Source of the DNA: Parerythrobacter_A sp963761775
Lineage (GTDB): Bacteria > Pseudomonadota > Alphaproteobacteria > Sphingomonadales > Sphingomonadaceae
Assembly (NCBI GenBank): GCA_963761775.1
Contig: CAVXIF010000012.1
Coordinates: forward strand, 1-64,000
Direction of reading: 5' to 3'
Length of the DNA stretch: 64,000 nucleotides
In this document: one piece after another, positions 62,741 to 64,000 of the stretch
Numbering within the stretch: the stretch's first letter is position 1
How the letters are laid out: each line of letters starts with the position of its first letter
The notes under the pieces: generated by a model
What the model saw: only the letters and a program-made list of their open reading frames with translations
What the model was told of the DNA's origin: nothing
Databases searched by the model: none
Translations under genes and position numbers: made by a program

Positions 62741-64000
62741 CTACCCCTCCACCTCGAACAACCCCGCAAGCTGTTCGATGATCGTGCCGCCGAGCTGCTC
62801 CACGTCCATGATCGTGACCGCGCGTTTGTAGTATCGCGTGACGTCGTGACCGATGCCGATTGCGGCGAGCTCGATAGGCGACTTCGTTTCCACCCAGTCG
62901 ATGACGCGCCTAAGGTGCTGTTCGAGGTAGCCGGCGCTGTTTACGCTCAATGTGCTGTCGTCCACCGGCGCGCCATCGGAAATTACCATCAGGATGCGGC
63001 GGTCTTCGGGGCGCGCGAGCAGGCGGCGATGCGCCCACAGCAGCGCCTCGCCGTCGATGTTCTCCTTCAGCAGTCCTTCGCGCATCATCAGGCCCAGATT
63101 GCGCCGCGCGCGCCGCCACGGTTCGTCCGCTTTCTTGTAGATGATGTGCCGCAGGTCGTTGAGACGACCCGGCGCGGGTGGTTTGCCGTCGGCCAGCCAG
63201 GCCTCGCGCGATTGTCCGCCTTTCCAGGCGCGCGTGGTGAAGCCCAATATCTCGGTCTTCACCCCGCACCGTTCCAGCGTGCGCGCAAGGATGTCGGCGC
63301 TGATCGCGGCGATGGAGATGGGCCGCCCGCGCATCGAGCCGCTATTGTCGATCAGCAGCGTGACGATGGTGTCCTTGAACTCGGTGTCGCGCTCCACCTT
63401 GTAGCTGAGCGAGCTGCCGGGGCTGACCACCACACGCGCCAGCCGGGCAGCGTCGAGCAGCCCCTCGTCCTGATCGAAATCCCAGCTGCGGTTCTGCTGC
63501 GCCATCAGGCGGCGTTGCAGGCGATTGGCCAGCTTCGTCACCACCGATTGCAGGCCGGTCAGCTGGCTGTCGAGATAGGCGCGCAGCCGGTCGAGCTCCT
63601 CCGCATCGCACAGTTCGGGCGCTTCCACTTCCTCGTCGAAGCGGTCGGTGAAGCGGTTGTATTCGAAATCGTTGGGGATGTCGGTCCACGGGCGGTTGGG
63701 GCGCACCGGCATCATGCCTTCCTCGCCCTCGTCCCCGGCTTGCCCGTCGCTGGTCTCGTCGCCCGGTTCGCCGTCGGCTTCGGGGTCGCCGTCGCTCTCG
63801 CCTTCGCTTTCCTCGCCCGCCATTTCGGCGCCCTGCGGTTCGGCCCCGTCCTGATCGTCCGCACCGTCGTCCTGTTCCGGCTCCTCCTGCCCGTCTTCCT
63901 CGTCGCCATCGTCCTCGTCCGAGGTGCCGTCATCGTCGGGGCGGGTGAGTTCGAGATTGCGCAGCATGTCGAGCGTCAGTTGCTGGAACGCCTGCTGGTC
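62741..64000 (-). CDS. cobT: Cobaltochelatase subunit CobT-like protein (5' part outside window)
   Basis: 419 residues are visible and the N-terminus lies beyond 64000. A very acidic segment of about 85 residues (many D, E and G) is followed by RFDEEVEAPELCDAEELDRL and a C-terminal von Willebrand A domain with the MIDAS motif LLIDNSGSMRG and MVISDGAPVDD. CobT works with the AAA+ subunit CobS to drive cobalt insertion into hydrogenobyrinate diamide by CobN. Sphingomonads often keep cobS/cobT without the whole pathway; cobS should lie just upstream, outside the window. Confidence 0.9.
   Translation of the reverse strand, partial: DQQAFQQLTLDMLRNLELTRPDDDGTSDEDDGDEEDGQEEPEQDDGADDQDGAEPQGAEMAGEESEGESDGDPEADGEPGDETSDGQAGDEGEEGMMPVRPNRPWTDIPNDFEYNRFTDRFDEEVEAPELCDAEELDRLRAYLDSQLTGLQSVVTKLANRLQRRLMAQQNRSWDFDQDEGLLDAARLARVVVSPGSSLSYKVERDTEFKDTIVTLLIDNSGSMRGRPISIAAISADILARTLERCGVKTEILGFTTRAWKGGQSREAWLADGKPPAPGRLNDLRHIIYKKADEPWRRARRNLGLMMREGLLKENIDGEALLWAHRRLLARPEDRRILMVISDGAPVDDSTLSVNSAGYLEQHLRRVIDWVETKSPIELAAIGIGHDVTRYYKRAVTIMDVEQLGGTIIEQLAGLFEVEG

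Overview
The window looks like chromosome from a high-GC alphaproteobacterium of the Sphingomonadales, most likely an Erythrobacteraceae-type marine or freshwater organism. The evidence is the rpmF-plsX-fabH-ihfA-merR block, the miaB-phoH-ybeY-corC block, mutY/dciA, DUF1489, a MucR-family regulator, ergothioneine genes and a cobT-like gene, all in a GC-rich context. This placement is an inference from gene content; no database search was possible.

Region 1 (1 to about 16.8 kb) is accessory DNA, visibly lower in GC and sparsely coding. It holds the C-terminal end of a very large N6-adenine methylase, an HTH plus Dam-type adenine methylase gene, a sigma-like gene, two different DEDD exonucleases, a MobA/MobL-type relaxase, a TraL-like ATPase with a small TraK-like partner, an unrecognised 340-residue protein and an S41 peptidase. 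This is the content of a mobilisable plasmid or integrated element. Nearly every gene here is broken by small indels, yet it can be rebuilt by changing frame.

Region 2 (17.0-21.1 kb) is an RNA-repair locus: rtcB-rtcA on the minus strand and the sigma54 activator rtcR on the plus strand, with a near-consensus sigma54 promoter between them. Region 3 (21.1-33.7 kb) carries an aldo/keto reductase, two small genes with Fur-box-like sequences, a DUF1499 protein, a clan AA aspartic protease, egtB-egtD (ergothioneine), a class II DAHP synthase, a two-domain M16 peptidase, then nfu, a nitroreductase, tsaB and rimI.

Region 4 (33.8-41 kb) has a MucR-like regulator, Fur, plsC, miaB, phoH, ybeY, corC and a LysR regulator. 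Region 5 (41-53.5 kb) has a lipase-like lipoprotein, cyclophilin, mgtE, DUF1489, a DsbA-family oxidoreductase, nudC, a serine hydrolase, mutY divergent from dciA, two DsbA-like thiol oxidoreductases, and merR-ihfA-fabH-plsX-rpmF. Region 6 (53.7-64 kb) has a MAPEG protein, an MBL hydrolase, an S24 repressor divergent from two small genes, an aldehyde dehydrogenase/ThDP enzyme pair, a 2-hydroxyacid dehydrogenase, cysS, a nitroreductase and cobT, which runs off the window.

Reading caution: frameshifts also interrupt conserved housekeeping genes (miaB, phoH, ybeY, cysS, mutY, egtB, plsC). Many of these, and by extension many in Region 1, are therefore more likely indel errors in the sequence than true pseudogenes. 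For interrupted genes I give the span that the rebuilt protein would occupy.
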